From Lachnospiraceae bacterium (GTDB taxonomy: Bacteria > Bacillota > Clostridia > Lachnospirales > Lachnospiraceae), in assembly GCA_900766815.1 (NCBI GenBank), contig CAAFWV010000055.1:1-34669 (forward strand): a DNA stretch of 34,669 nt, written 5' to 3'. The position numbers and the translations under genes are program-made. Under the pieces are notes generated by a model, which saw nothing but the letters and a program-made list of their open reading frames with translations, was not told the DNA's origin and ran no database searches. Position 1 is the first letter of the stretch, and the number at the start of each line of letters is the position of its first letter. Positions 7,788 to 17,800 of the stretch are shown here, in pieces.

Positions 7788-8633
7788 TTACTTAATAGCT
7801 CTACCGTCTCTTCTTCTTACAATAAGCTTATTAGAAGCCTTCTTCTTCTTACGTGTCTTAAGACCAAGTGCCGGCTTACCCCATGGAGTACATGGACCGG
7901 GACGTCCGATAGGTGCTCTACCTTCACCACCACCGTGTGGATGGTCGTTAGGGTTCATAACGGAACCACGAACTGTAGGTCTGATACCCATGTGACGCTT
8001 ACGTCCTGCCTTACCGATATTGATAAGGTTGTGATCACCATTGCCAACAACACCGATTGTTGCACGGCAGATAATAGGAACCATTCTCATCTCACCTGAA
8101 GGGAGACGAAGTGTAGCATACTTACCTTCCTTAGCCATTAACTGAGCTGCATTACCTGCAGATCTAACTAACTGGCCACCCTTTCCGGGATAAAGCTCAA
8201 TGTTATGAATCATTGTACCTACAGGAATGTTAGCGAGAGGTAAGCAGTTACCAACTCTAACTTCCGCATCAGCACCGTTCATAATCTGCTGACCAACCTT
8301 AAGTCCTTCAGGAGCAAGGATGTATGCCTTCTCACCATCTGCATAGCAGATAAGTGCGATATTAGCTGTTCTGTTAGGATCGTACTCGATTGACTTAACT
8401 GTTGCAGGAATTCCATCCTTGGAATTACGCTTGAAGTCGATTAATCTGTACTTTCTTCTGTTTCCACCACCCTGGTGTCTAACAGTAATCTTACCCTGGT
8501 TATTACGTCCTGCGTTCTTCTTAACTGATGTACATAAGCTCTTCTCAGGAGTAGTCTTTGTAATCTCAGCAAAGTCAGAACCTGTCATGTTTCTTCTGGA
8601 CGGTGTATATGGGTTATATGTCTTAATTCCCAT
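7788..8633 (-). CDS. rplB: 50S ribosomal protein L2 (uL2)
   Basis: L2 is needed for subunit association and for the peptidyl transferase centre. The 281 residues begin MGIKTYNPYTPSRRNMT. They contain the RNA-binding domain with QGGGNRRKYRLIDFKR and the C-terminal loop NPNDHPHGGGEGRAPIG, whose conserved histidines approach the catalytic site. A GGAGAAA site precedes the ATG. The gene follows rplW after 59 nt. Confidence 0.99.
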   Translation of the reverse strand: MGIKTYNPYTPSRRNMTGSDFAEITKTTPEKSLCTSVKKNAGRNNQGKITVRHQGGGNRRKYRLIDFKRNSKDGIPATVKSIEYDPNRTANIALICYADGEKAYILAPEGLKVGQQIMNGADAEVRVGNCLPLANIPVGTMIHNIELYPGKGGQLVRSAGNAAQLMAKEGKYATLRLPSGEMRMVPIICRATIGVVGNGDHNLINIGKAGRKRHMGIRPTVRGSVMNPNDHPHGGGEGRAPIGRPGPCTPWGKPALGLKTRKKKKASNKLIVRRRDGRAIK

Positions 8634-8692
8634 GATATTTTCTCCTTTACTTGTTTGTTATCGTGCTTGACCTGCACATAGTTGGCGGTTAA

Positions 8693-8992
8693 TTAAAGAC
8701 CTGCAAAAATCTCGATATCCTTGCTGTCCTCTGTAAGCTTAACAACTGCCTTCTTAGTCTTAGCAGTCTTACCTACCTTAAGTCCGCGACGCTTTGTCTT
8801 GCCATCAAGGTTCATTGTGTTAACACTAGCAACCTTTGTTCCCTCGAACATCTTCTCAACTGCTTCCTTAATCATTATCTTGGTAGCATCGGGATGAACA
8901 AGGAATGTATACTTCTTATCACCCATACCGGCCATGCTCTTCTCAGTAACAACCGGCTTAAGGATTACGTCATAGTACTTTACGTCTGCCAT
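8693..8992 (-). CDS. rplW: 50S ribosomal protein L23 (uL23)
   Basis: L23 forms the docking site at the tunnel exit for trigger factor and SRP. The 99 residues contain the N-terminal DVILKPVVTEKSM motif and the conserved KYTFLVHPDATKIMIKEAVE region. The ATG overlaps the rplD stop by one base (TAATG), which suggests translational coupling with L4. Confidence 0.99.
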   Translation of the reverse strand: MADVKYYDVILKPVVTEKSMAGMGDKKYTFLVHPDATKIMIKEAVEKMFEGTKVASVNTMNLDGKTKRRGLKVGKTAKTKKAVVKLTEDSKDIEIFAGL

Positions 8993-9615
8993 TATGCGTA
9001 CACCTCCTCGATAGTCTTAACGGCATCCTGTGTAAGAACAAGTGTCTTAGCATTAAGGATGTCATATACATTGATTGTTCCGGGCTGGCTCATCTTGCAA
9101 CCGAAGATGTTTCTGGCTGAAAGAACAACCTTCTTGTCATTGTCATTGATTACAACGAGTGACTTGCCTACAACCTTGAGGTTATCAAGCATAGTCTTGA
9201 ATGTCTTAGTCTTAATCTCATTCATCTCAATCTTATCAACTACGATAAGGTTGCCGTTAGCAAGCTTGTCTGAAAGTGCACTCTTAAGAGCAGCTCTCTT
9301 CTCCTTCTTGTTAAGCTTGAATGAGTAATCTCTTGGTGTGGGAGCAAATACAACTCCACCGCCTGTCCACTGAGGAGATCTTGTAGAACCCTGTCTTGCT
9401 CTACCTGTTCCCTTCTGTCTCCAAGGCTTTCTTCCACCACCTGATACTTCTGAACGTGTCTTGGCCTTCTGTGTGCCCTGACGATTATTAGCAAGCTGCT
9501 GAACAACTGCCATGTGAACTAAGTGCTGATTTACTTCAACACCGAAGATCGCATCTGAAAGTTCAATTGTTCCAACTTCTTTACCTTCCATATTATATAA
9601 AGATACGTTTGCCAT
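8992..9615 (-). CDS. rplD: 50S ribosomal protein L4 (uL4)
   Basis: L4 reaches into the exit tunnel, and in E. coli it also represses the S10 operon. The 207 residues hold the tunnel-loop region KPWRQKGTGRARQGSTRSPQ with flanking GGGVVFGP-like sequence (here GGGVVFAPTPRDYS). A globular C-terminal half follows. GGAAGGAGG precedes the ATG. Whether it acts on the leader at 10811-11060 in this organism cannot be judged from the sequence. Confidence 0.99.
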   Translation of the reverse strand: MANVSLYNMEGKEVGTIELSDAIFGVEVNQHLVHMAVVQQLANNRQGTQKAKTRSEVSGGGRKPWRQKGTGRARQGSTRSPQWTGGGVVFAPTPRDYSFKLNKKEKRAALKSALSDKLANGNLIVVDKIEMNEIKTKTFKTMLDNLKVVGKSLVVINDNDKKVVLSARNIFGCKMSQPGTINVYDILNAKTLVLTQDAVKTIEEVYA

Positions 9616-9641
9616 CTTTAATGGTCCTCCTTCCAGTATTA

Positions 9642-10325
9642 TTAAGCCTCAGCTCTTGTTGTCTCTTTGATTGTAACCAAAGCCTTCTTTGGTCCCGGTA
9701 CAGCGCCCTTAACAAGAAGAAGATTCTTCTCGGCGTCTACCCTTACAACCTCGAGGTTCTGAACTGTAACCTTAACTGATCCCATATGACCGGGCATTCC
9801 CTTACCCTTGAATACTCTTGAAGGTGATGAACATGCTCCGTTAGAACCCTGATGACGATGGAACTTAGAACCGTGCTTCATAGGTCCTCTGTGCTGACCA
9901 AGTCTCTTGATAGCACCCTGGAATCCTTTTCCCTTAGAGATTGCTGTTGCATCGATCTTGTCGCCAACCTCGAAGATGTCTGCCTTAATCTCCTGTGCAA
10001 GTGCATACTCGTCTGAGTTCTCGAATCTGAACTCTCTTACGAATCTCTTAGGACCAACACCTGCCTTATTGAAATGACCCATCTCAGCCTTGTTAACGCC
10101 ATGTCTGTGAGCTACGCTCTTAACACCTGACTTATCCTTGGTTACGACTCTTTCCTTCTTCTCGCCGAAACCAACCTGTACTGCTGAGTAGCCATCATTC
10201 TCTACTGTCTTAACCTGTGTTACTACACAAGGTCCGGCCTCAAGTACTGTTACAGGTACAAGCACACCATCTTCATTGAAGATCTGTGTCATACCAACCT
10301 TTGTTGCTAAAATTGCTTTCTTCAT
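9642..10325 (-). CDS. rplC: 50S ribosomal protein L3 (uL3)
   Basis: L3 is an early assembly protein with a loop near the peptidyl transferase centre. The 227 residues start MKKAILATKVGMTQIF and contain the conserved KGKGFQGAIKRLGQHRGPMKHGSKFHR region, the loop that carries the site modified or mutated in some species. AAAGGAGG precedes the ATG. It is separated from rpsJ by a 164-nt gap with hairpin potential, which is long for this operon. Confidence 0.99.
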   Translation of the reverse strand: MKKAILATKVGMTQIFNEDGVLVPVTVLEAGPCVVTQVKTVENDGYSAVQVGFGEKKERVVTKDKSGVKSVAHRHGVNKAEMGHFNKAGVGPKRFVREFRFENSDEYALAQEIKADIFEVGDKIDATAISKGKGFQGAIKRLGQHRGPMKHGSKFHRHQGSNGACSSPSRVFKGKGMPGHMGSVKVTVQNLEVVRVDAEKNLLLVKGAVPGPKKALVTIKETTRAEA

Positions 10326-10489
10326 TTTTCCTCCTTTGTTCTACAGCGGGATGACTTAAGTAATCTGCTGATCATGTCTACTCATTGGACATCCATTCTA
10401 GTAGAGGGTTAATAGTAACTACCGGCATATTGCTGTGTATTACCGGCTATAATCAATCCTTACATATATATAAGGAAGATCAATCATCA
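10326..10489 (-). other. 164-nt rpsJ-rplC spacer with hairpin potential
   Basis: The gap between rpsJ and rplC is much larger than the other gaps inside the S10-spc group. Just after the rpsJ stop, on the minus strand, TCCTTA and TAAGGA pair around an AU-rich loop, extended by AUC/GAU across a small internal loop. Further on, GCCGGTA occurs twice, and ATGTC/GACAT can pair. No open reading frame, T-run or convincing promoter was seen. It may be an L3 leader or a processing site; the sequence does not decide. Confidence 0.4.
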
Positions 10490-10810
10490 TTATTTGTTGT
10501 TCTTCATCTTGATGTCGATGTAAACACCTGCAGGCATCTCGAGTCTCTGAAGAGCATCAACAGTCTTCTGTGTAGGAGCAATGATATCGATAAGTCTCTT
10601 ATGAGTTCTCTGCTCGAACTGCTCTCTTGAATCCTTATACTTATGTGTAGCTCTAAGGATTGTTACTACCTCTCTCTTAGTAGGAAGAGGTACCGGTCCA
10701 CTTACCTGTGATCCTGTCTTCTTAACTGTTTCGATGATTTTCTTGGCAGAAGCATCTACAAGCTGATGCTCATATGCCTTGAGTGTAATTCTCATTACCT
10801 GGTTTGCCAT
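10490..10810 (-). CDS. rpsJ: 30S ribosomal protein S10 (uS10)
   Basis: S10 is a small-subunit head protein that also serves, with NusB, as a transcription antitermination factor in well-studied bacteria. The 106 residues contain the family core MRITLKAYEHQLVDASAKKIIETV, then GPVPLPTKREVVTILR and the HKRLIDI motif. The ATG at 10810 is preceded by AAAGGAGG, with a T-run between the site and the start. The frame is open further upstream, but that part lies in the leader and is unconserved. It is the first gene of the S10 operon. Confidence 0.99.
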   Translation of the reverse strand: MANQVMRITLKAYEHQLVDASAKKIIETVKKTGSQVSGPVPLPTKREVVTILRATHKYKDSREQFEQRTHKRLIDIIAPTQKTVDALQRLEMPAGVYIDIKMKNNK

Positions 10811-11060
10811 AAAAAAAGTCGCCTCCTTTTCGCACTTTTGATTACAAGTACGACAAGCGGTGACTGTACACTTTTCCGTGTGTGTCCTAAATCGTCTCAT
10901 TCTGAAGACCTAAGCCGTCCACACGGTGTTTCTTAAATAATTAAGACTATCTGGTACAGTGACTTGTCGTCAGTTTCTACATGACCTTCGCTCCACGGAA
11001 AACCTACCGGGCCTCTCGACTGGTAGCAACCTCACGCTTCATAGCTATCATGTCACAGCA
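10811..11060 (-). ncRNA. Structured 5' leader of the S10 operon
   Basis: About 250 nt lie between the predicted transcription start near 11060 and the rpsJ ATG, with no supported gene. Several helices are visible. One is a 7-bp CCGUGUG/CACACGG stem (10920-10926 with 10876-10882) that encloses GUCU/AGAC (10906-10909 with 10894-10897). Another is a 7-bp stem, CGUACUU/AAGUGCG (10846-10852 with 10831-10837), that ends directly before the Shine-Dalgarno sequence. Upstream, CTACC/GGTAG and TGAC/GTCA can pair. A conserved regulatory leader is plausible. The regulator (L4, as in E. coli, or another) is unknown. Confidence 0.6.
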
Positions 11061-11095
11061 ATGAATAGTATACACATCTATTTCTATAAATGCAA
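11061..11095 (-). promoter_or_regulatory. Promoter of the S10-spc superoperon
   Basis: On the minus strand a -35 box TTGCAT (11090-11095) and a -10 box TATACT (11067-11072) are separated by 17 nt. Both match the housekeeping consensus in most positions. The region just upstream is A/T-rich because it contains the rpoC terminator tail. Transcription would begin near 11060 and make the long rpsJ leader. Confidence 0.8.
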
Positions 11096-11100
11096 GTACT

Positions 11101-11140
11101 TTTTTAAAAAAATTTGACCCGCGACATCCGCGGGTCAAAT
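11101..11140 (-). terminator. Intrinsic terminator after rpoC
   Basis: A 12-bp perfect stem (11112-11123 with 11129-11140) with a five-base loop is followed on the minus strand by a run of seven T. It lies immediately after the rpoC stop and a few bases before the S10 promoter, so it separates the two transcription units. Confidence 0.93.
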
Positions 11141-11145
11141 CAATA

Positions 11146-14100
11146 TTATTCTTCTGTTGTCTCAACTGCCTCTGTTACAGCTTCGTCATTTACATCAATC
11201 TCTTCAAGTTCTTCGATTTCATCAATTACTTCTGTGTCCTCGAAATCATCTGAGAAATCAATTGTATCAGAAAGCTTATAATCAGTTGAAAGCTTAACAT
11301 CTCTGTAACGCTTCATACCTGTTCCTGCAGGAATCAGCTTACCGATGATGACGTTCTCCTTAAGGCCAACCAGGTTATCAACTTTACCCTTGATAGCTGC
11401 TTCAGTAAGAACCTTGGTAGTCTCCTGGAATGAAGCTGCTGATAAGAATGAATCCGTAGCAAGGGCTGCCTTGGTAATACCAAGCATTATCTGTGTGCCT
11501 GTCGGAGGTGTCTTGCCCTCAGCTTCAAGTGCAAGTACTGTCTCCTCGAAGTCAAGTGCATCCATCAGTGTACCGGGAAGTACCTCGGCGTCACCGCTCT
11601 CCTCAACACGAATCTTCTTAAGCATCTGTCTTACAATGACCTCGATATGCTTATCGGCGATATCAACACCCTGCAGACGGTATACTCTCTGAACCTCACG
11701 AAGCATATAATCCTGTACAGCTCTGACACCCTTAATCTTGAGGAGGTCATGAGGATTGATAGAACCCTCTGTAAGCTCGTCACCTGCTTCAAGTGTAGCT
11801 CCGTCCAGAACCTTGATACGTGAACCGTAAGGAATAAGATAGGTCTTGCTCTCTCCGGTCTCATCATTGGTGATTACAATCTCACGCTTCTTCTTGGTAT
11901 CCCTGATCTCGACCTTACCACCGAACTCAGCAATAATTGCAAGTCCCTTAGGCTTTCTTGCCTCGAAGAGCTCCTCAACTCTGGGAAGACCCTGTGTGAT
12001 ATCGTCACCGGCAACACCACCTGTATGGAAGGTTCTCATTGTAAGCTGTGTACCCGGCTCACCGATTGACTGAGCTGCGATAATACCTACAGCCTCGCCG
12101 ACCTGTACTGCCTCACCGGTTGCCATGTTGGCACCGTAGCACTTAGAACAGATACCGTTATGTGAGTGACATGTAAGGATTGTACGAATCTTAACCTCCT
12201 CAATGCCGCTGTCAATTATTCTCTTTGCTCTTGATGGTGTAATCATATGATTCTTCTTAACGATTACATCACCGTTTTCATCCTTAATCTCCTCACAAGA
12301 ATATCTTCCTGTGATTCTATCCTTAAGGCTCTCGATTAATTCCTTACCTTCGGTAAATGCCTTAACGGTCATACCGTAAATCTCGTCTCTGCCTTCACAG
12401 CAGTCCATATCGCGGATGATGAGTTCCTGAGATACATCAACCATTCGACGTGTAAGATAACCTGAGTCAGCAGTACGAAGAGCTGTATCTGACAGACCCT
12501 TTCTGGCTCCATGCGCCGACATGAAGTACTCGAGTACGTCAAGACCCTCACGGAAGTTAGACTTGATAGGAAGCTCGATTGTACGTCCGGTTGTATCAGC
12601 CATAAGACCTCTCATACCGGCGAGCTGCTTGATCTGCTGGTTGGAACCACGGGCACCTGAGTCAGCCATCATGAAGATGTTATTGTACTTATCAAGTCCG
12701 TCCAACAGATCCTTAGTAAGGATTCCATCGATTTCATTCCATGTATCAACAACCGCTCTGTATCTCTCCTCCTCAGTGATAAGTCCACGACGGAAGTTGT
12801 TAGAGATAAGATCAACTGTATCCTGTGCTCTCTTAAGTAATTCAGGCTTTGAAGCAGGTACTGTCATATCTGAAATAGATACTGTCATAGCTGCTCTTGT
12901 AGAATACTTGTATCCTGTAGCCTTGATATTATCAAGAACCTCAGCTGTTACACTTGCTCCATGAGTATTGATTACGCTCTCAAGAATCTTCTTAAGCTGC
13001 TTCTTGCCTACATGGAAATCTACTTCAAGAAGGAAGGCATTATCAGGATTGCTTCTGTCTACAAATCCGAGATCCTGTGGAAGAATCTCATTAAAGATGA
13101 ACCTTCCGAGTGTAGACTCAACAATACCGCTCTTCTCTTCGCCATCTATTGTCTTAGTTACTCGCACTTTTATCCTTGAATGAAGTGTACATGCCTTGTT
13201 CTCATAAGCAAGAATTGCTTCGTTGAGATTCTTGAAGCACATACCCTCACCAACTGCTCCCTCTCTTTCCTGAGTGAGGTAGTAGATTCCAAGTACCATA
13301 TCCTGTGAAGGAACAGCAACCGGACCACCGTCTGAAGGCTTAAGCAGGTTGTTGGGTGACAGAAGAAGGAATCTGCACTCAGCCTGTGCCTCTACAGAAA
13401 GAGGAAGGTGAACAGCCATCTGGTCTCCGTCGAAGTCGGCGTTGAAGGCTGTACATACGAGGGGATGAAGCTTAATTGCCTTACCCTCTACAAGGATTGG
13501 CTCGAAGGCCTGAATACCGAGTCTGTGAAGTGTAGGAGCTCTGTTAAGCATTACAGGGTGCTCTTTGATTACATCCTCAAGCACATCCCATACGCAGCCA
13601 TCCAGTCTCTCAACCAATTTCTTGGCATTCTTGATGTTCTGTGAGATACCACGGCCTACAAGCTCCTTCATAACGAAGGGCTTGAACAGCTCAATAGCCA
13701 TCTCTTTGGGAAGACCACACTGGTAAATCTTAAGCTCGGGACCTACTACGATAACCGAACGTCCTGAGTAGTCTACACGCTTACCTAAGAGGTTCTGACG
13801 GAAACGTCCGCCCTTACCCTTAAGCATATCTGACAGCGACTTAAGTGCTCTGTTACCGGGACCCGTTACAGGTCTGCCACGTCTGCCGTTATCAATAAGG
13901 GCATCCACAGCCTCCTGGAGCATTCTCTTCTCATTACGAACAATGATATCCGGAGCTCCAAGCTCAAGCAGTCTCTTAAGACGGTTGTTTCTGTTAATAA
14001 TTCTTCTGTAAAGATCGTTAAGGTCAGAGGTTGCGAATCTGCCACCGTCAAGCTGAACCATAGGTCTTAAATCGGGTGGAATAACCGGTATACAGTCAAG

Positions 14101-14802
14101 AATCATCCATGAAGGCTGGTTACCTGACTCCTTGAAGGCCTCTACAACCTCAAGTCTCTTAATAATCTTAGCCCTCTTCTGTCCCGAAGAGTCCTCTAAG
14201 CTCTCTCTAAGCTCCCTGCTCTCCTCGTCAAGATCGATTGCAAGCAGAAGCTCCTTGATAGCCTCAGCACCCATTCCTACGCGGAAACGGTTACCGAACT
14301 TCTCTCTTGCCTCTACATACTCATTCTCAGACAGAACTGCCTTGTAAGCAAGTCCTGTGTCACCCGGATCAAGTACAATATATGAAGCAAAGTAAAGTAC
14401 CTTCTCAAGTACTCTTGGTGAGAGATCAAGGATAAGTCCCATACGGCTGGGAATACCCTTGAAGTACCAGATGTGAGATACGGGAGCTGCAAGCTCGATG
14501 TGTCCCATACGCTCTCTACGAACATTAGCCTTGGTAACCTCAACACCACATCTGTCACAGATTACGCCCTTATAGCGAATCTTCTTATATTTACCACAAT
14601 GACACTCCCAATCCTTACTGGGTCCGAAGATCCTCTCACAGAAAAGACCATCTGTTTCAGGCTTAAGTGTTCTGTAATTGATTGTCTCAGGCTTTGTTAC
14701 CTCACCCCTTGACCACTCTCTGATTCTCTCAGGTGATGCCAGTCCAATCTTGATGGCATCAAATGTCATTGGTTGATATCCTTCTTGCTTTGTTAAAGCC
14801 AT
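11146..14802 (-). CDS. rpoC: DNA-directed RNA polymerase subunit beta'
   Basis: This is the catalytic beta' subunit of RNA polymerase. The 1218 residues are collinear with the family. The N-terminal zinc site has Cys67, Cys69, Cys82 and Cys85. The catalytic NADFDGDQMAVH motif (about residues 454-465) has the three magnesium-binding aspartates. The second zinc cluster (CHSHNGICSKC) and the following TGEAVQVGEAVG region are also present. The C-terminal end is strongly acidic (many E and D over the last 40 residues), as in other Clostridia. AGGAGG precedes the ATG, and the gene follows rpoB after 33 nt. It is co-transcribed with rpoB and ends at a strong terminator. Confidence 0.99.
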   Translation of the reverse strand: MALTKQEGYQPMTFDAIKIGLASPERIREWSRGEVTKPETINYRTLKPETDGLFCERIFGPSKDWECHCGKYKKIRYKGVICDRCGVEVTKANVRRERMGHIELAAPVSHIWYFKGIPSRMGLILDLSPRVLEKVLYFASYIVLDPGDTGLAYKAVLSENEYVEAREKFGNRFRVGMGAEAIKELLLAIDLDEESRELRESLEDSSGQKRAKIIKRLEVVEAFKESGNQPSWMILDCIPVIPPDLRPMVQLDGGRFATSDLNDLYRRIINRNNRLKRLLELGAPDIIVRNEKRMLQEAVDALIDNGRRGRPVTGPGNRALKSLSDMLKGKGGRFRQNLLGKRVDYSGRSVIVVGPELKIYQCGLPKEMAIELFKPFVMKELVGRGISQNIKNAKKLVERLDGCVWDVLEDVIKEHPVMLNRAPTLHRLGIQAFEPILVEGKAIKLHPLVCTAFNADFDGDQMAVHLPLSVEAQAECRFLLLSPNNLLKPSDGGPVAVPSQDMVLGIYYLTQEREGAVGEGMCFKNLNEAILAYENKACTLHSRIKVRVTKTIDGEEKSGIVESTLGRFIFNEILPQDLGFVDRSNPDNAFLLEVDFHVGKKQLKKILESVINTHGASVTAEVLDNIKATGYKYSTRAAMTVSISDMTVPASKPELLKRAQDTVDLISNNFRRGLITEEERYRAVVDTWNEIDGILTKDLLDGLDKYNNIFMMADSGARGSNQQIKQLAGMRGLMADTTGRTIELPIKSNFREGLDVLEYFMSAHGARKGLSDTALRTADSGYLTRRMVDVSQELIIRDMDCCEGRDEIYGMTVKAFTEGKELIESLKDRITGRYSCEEIKDENGDVIVKKNHMITPSRAKRIIDSGIEEVKIRTILTCHSHNGICSKCYGANMATGEAVQVGEAVGIIAAQSIGEPGTQLTMRTFHTGGVAGDDITQGLPRVEELFEARKPKGLAIIAEFGGKVEIRDTKKKREIVITNDETGESKTYLIPYGSRIKVLDGATLEAGDELTEGSINPHDLLKIKGVRAVQDYMLREVQRVYRLQGVDIADKHIEVIVRQMLKKIRVEESGDAEVLPGTLMDALDFEETVLALEAEGKTPPTGTQIMLGITKAALATDSFLSAASFQETTKVLTEAAIKGKVDNLVGLKENVIIGKLIPAGTGMKRYRDVKLSTDYKLSDTIDFSDDFEDTEVIDEIEELEEIDVNDEAVTEAVETTEE

Positions 14803-14835
14803 GTTGCTCCTCCTAAGTGTCAGTAAGACTTATTG

Positions 14836-17800
14836 CTACTCATCGAATTCTTCTGCGAAATCATCTGCGAGATCTTCGAACTCTTCCTCTTCGGAAGTCT
14901 CCAAATCTCCGTCCTCATTAAACTCCTGCTTCTGATATCCGTGAGCCGCAAACGATTCATCCTCACGATTATGCCTGTTGTCATCGCCCATGATACTGCG
15001 ATAATCGGTATCTGTATAATCAACAGATTCCATAATCTTAACTTCCTCGCCAACCTCGTCAAGAACTCTTACATCAAGACCAAGTGACTGAAGCTCCTTG
15101 AGCATAACCTTGAATGATTCGGGAATACCTGCCTCAGGTACATTGTCACCCTTAATAATCGCTTCATATGTCTTAACACGACCGATAACGTCGTCTGACT
15201 TAACAGTTAAGATCTCCTGGAGAGTATATGATGCTCCGTATGCTTCAAGAGCCCAAACCTCCATCTCGCCGAATCTCTGTCCACCAAACTGAGCTTTACC
15301 ACCCAGTGGCTGCTGTGTAACAAGTGAGTAAGGACCTGTTGAACGAGCATGAATCTTATCATCTACCAGGTGGTGGAGCTTTAAGTAATGCATGTGACCG
15401 ATTGTAACAGGGCTGTCGAAGTACTCGCCTGTTCTACCGTCGCGAAGTCTTACCTTACCATCTCTGTTAATCGGTACACCCTTCCAGAGCGATCTGTGCT
15501 CTCTGTTCTCTGACAGATACTCATATACCTCAGGAAGAAGTTCATCCTTGTGCAGGCTCTCGAAGGTATCGCCTGTCCATTCCTTACCGTCAAAGGCTGT
15601 TGTAATGCCCTTTGACTTCCACTCATCAGCCTCTGCCTTATCAAACGGATAGTTGACATAGTGGTTAGCTAAGTCAAGAGTATCCATAATATCAATCTCG
15701 TTAGCGCCATCGAATACAGGTGTAGCAACATTGAAGCCAAGAGCCTTAGCTGCAAGACTTAAGTGAATCTCAAGTACCTGTCCGATATTCATACGTGAAG
15801 GAACGCCGAGAGGATTAAGTACGATATCAAGCGGACGTCCGTTAGGAAGATATGGCATATCCTCTACAGGAAGTACCCTTGAAACTACACCCTTGTTACC
15901 ATGACGTCCTGCCATCTTATCACCTACAGAAATCTTTCTCTTCTGTGCGATGTAGATACGTACCGACTGGCTGACACCGGGTGATAACTCATCACCGTTC
16001 TCTCTTGTAAATACCTTAGCATCAACAACGATTCCATACTCTCCGTGAGGAACCTTAAGGGAAGTATCTCTTACCTCTCTTGCCTTCTCACCAAAGATTG
16101 CTCTAAGGAGCTTCTCCTCAGCAGTAAGCTCTGTCTCTCCCTTAGGAGTAACCTTACCGACAAGAATATCACCGGCTCTTACTTCAGCACCGATTCTGAT
16201 AATACCTCTGTCATCAAGATCCTTAAGGGCATCCTCGCCGACACCCGGTACATCACGTGTGATTTCTTCAGGTCCGAGCTTGGTATCTCTTGCCTCTGCC
16301 TCATATTCTTCTATATGAACTGATGTATATACATCATCCTCTACCAGTCTCTCGCTAAGGAGAACAGCATCCTCGTAGTTGTAGCCTTCCCAGGTCATGA
16401 ATCCGATAAGAGGATTCTTACCGAGTGCAAGCTCACCGCCACTGGTTGAAGGACCGTCAGCAATAACCTGACCTGCCTCTATATGCTCACCCTTAACAAC
16501 AATAGGTCTCTGATTGTAGCAGTTAGACTGGTTACTTCTGGTGAACTTAGCTACCTTGTAGCTCATAGCCTCACCATCGTCACACTTAACCCTGATCTCA
16601 TCAGAGCATACATACTCAACAGTACCGGGCTTAGTAGCAACTACGGCAACACCTGAGTCAACTGCAGTTTTGACCTCCATACCTGTTCCTACAACGGGAG
16701 CCTCTGTACTGAGAAGCGGAACCGCCTGACGCTGCATGTTGGAACCCATGAGGGCACGGTTAGCATCGTCATTCTCAAGGAATGGAATAAGTGCTGTAGC
16801 CACAGAGAATACCATTCTCGGAGATACGTCCATATAATCGAACATAGCCTTGGGATATTCCTGTGTCTCTTCTCTATATCTACCTGATACAGAGTTACGA
16901 ACAAAATGTCCTTCCTCATCAAGCTGCTCATTAGCCTGAGCTACGTGATAGTTATCCTCTTCATCGGCTGTCATGTATACAACCTCATCCGTTACACGAG
17001 GATTCTCCGGGTCGGACTTGTCAATCTTTCTGTAAGGTGCCTCAACGAAACCGAACTCATTGATTCTTGCGAAGGATGCAAGAGAGTTGATAAGTCCGAT
17101 GTTAGGACCTTCGGGAGTCTCAATAGGACACATACGTCCGTAATGAGAATAATGCACATCTCGAACCTCGAATCCGGCTCTGTCTCGTGACAAACCGCCG
17201 GGACCAAGGGCTGATAAACGTCTCTTATGAGTAAGCTCACCGAGAGGGTTGTTCTGATCCATGAACTGTGACAGCTGTGATGAACCGAAGAACTCCTTAA
17301 CGGCAGCCTGTACGGGCTTGATATTGATGAGAGCCTGAGGTGATACGTCGTCAGAATCATGAGTAGACATACGCTCACGAACCACTCTCTCCATTCTGCT
17401 TAAGCCTATTCTGTACTGGTTCTGCAGAAGCTCGCCTACCGCACGGATACGTCTGTTACCGAGGTGATCGATATCATCGCTGTTACCGATATGGTACTCG
17501 ATGTGCATATTGTAATTAATGGAAGCAAGAATATCTTCCTTAGTAATATGCTTCGGCACAAGCTCATGAACATTCTTGGTCAGAGCCTCACCGAGAGCCT
17601 CTGAATCATCACCGTATTCCTCTATAAGCTGCTTAAGAACAGGATAGTATACCAGCTCAGAAATACCTAATTCCTTAGGATCGCACTCAATAAAGTTAGT
17701 AATGTCAACCATCATGTTGGAGAGAACCTTAACATTCTTCTCCTCTGTCTGGATCATTACATATGGGATTGCATTGAACTGAATCCGATCAGCAAGTTCA

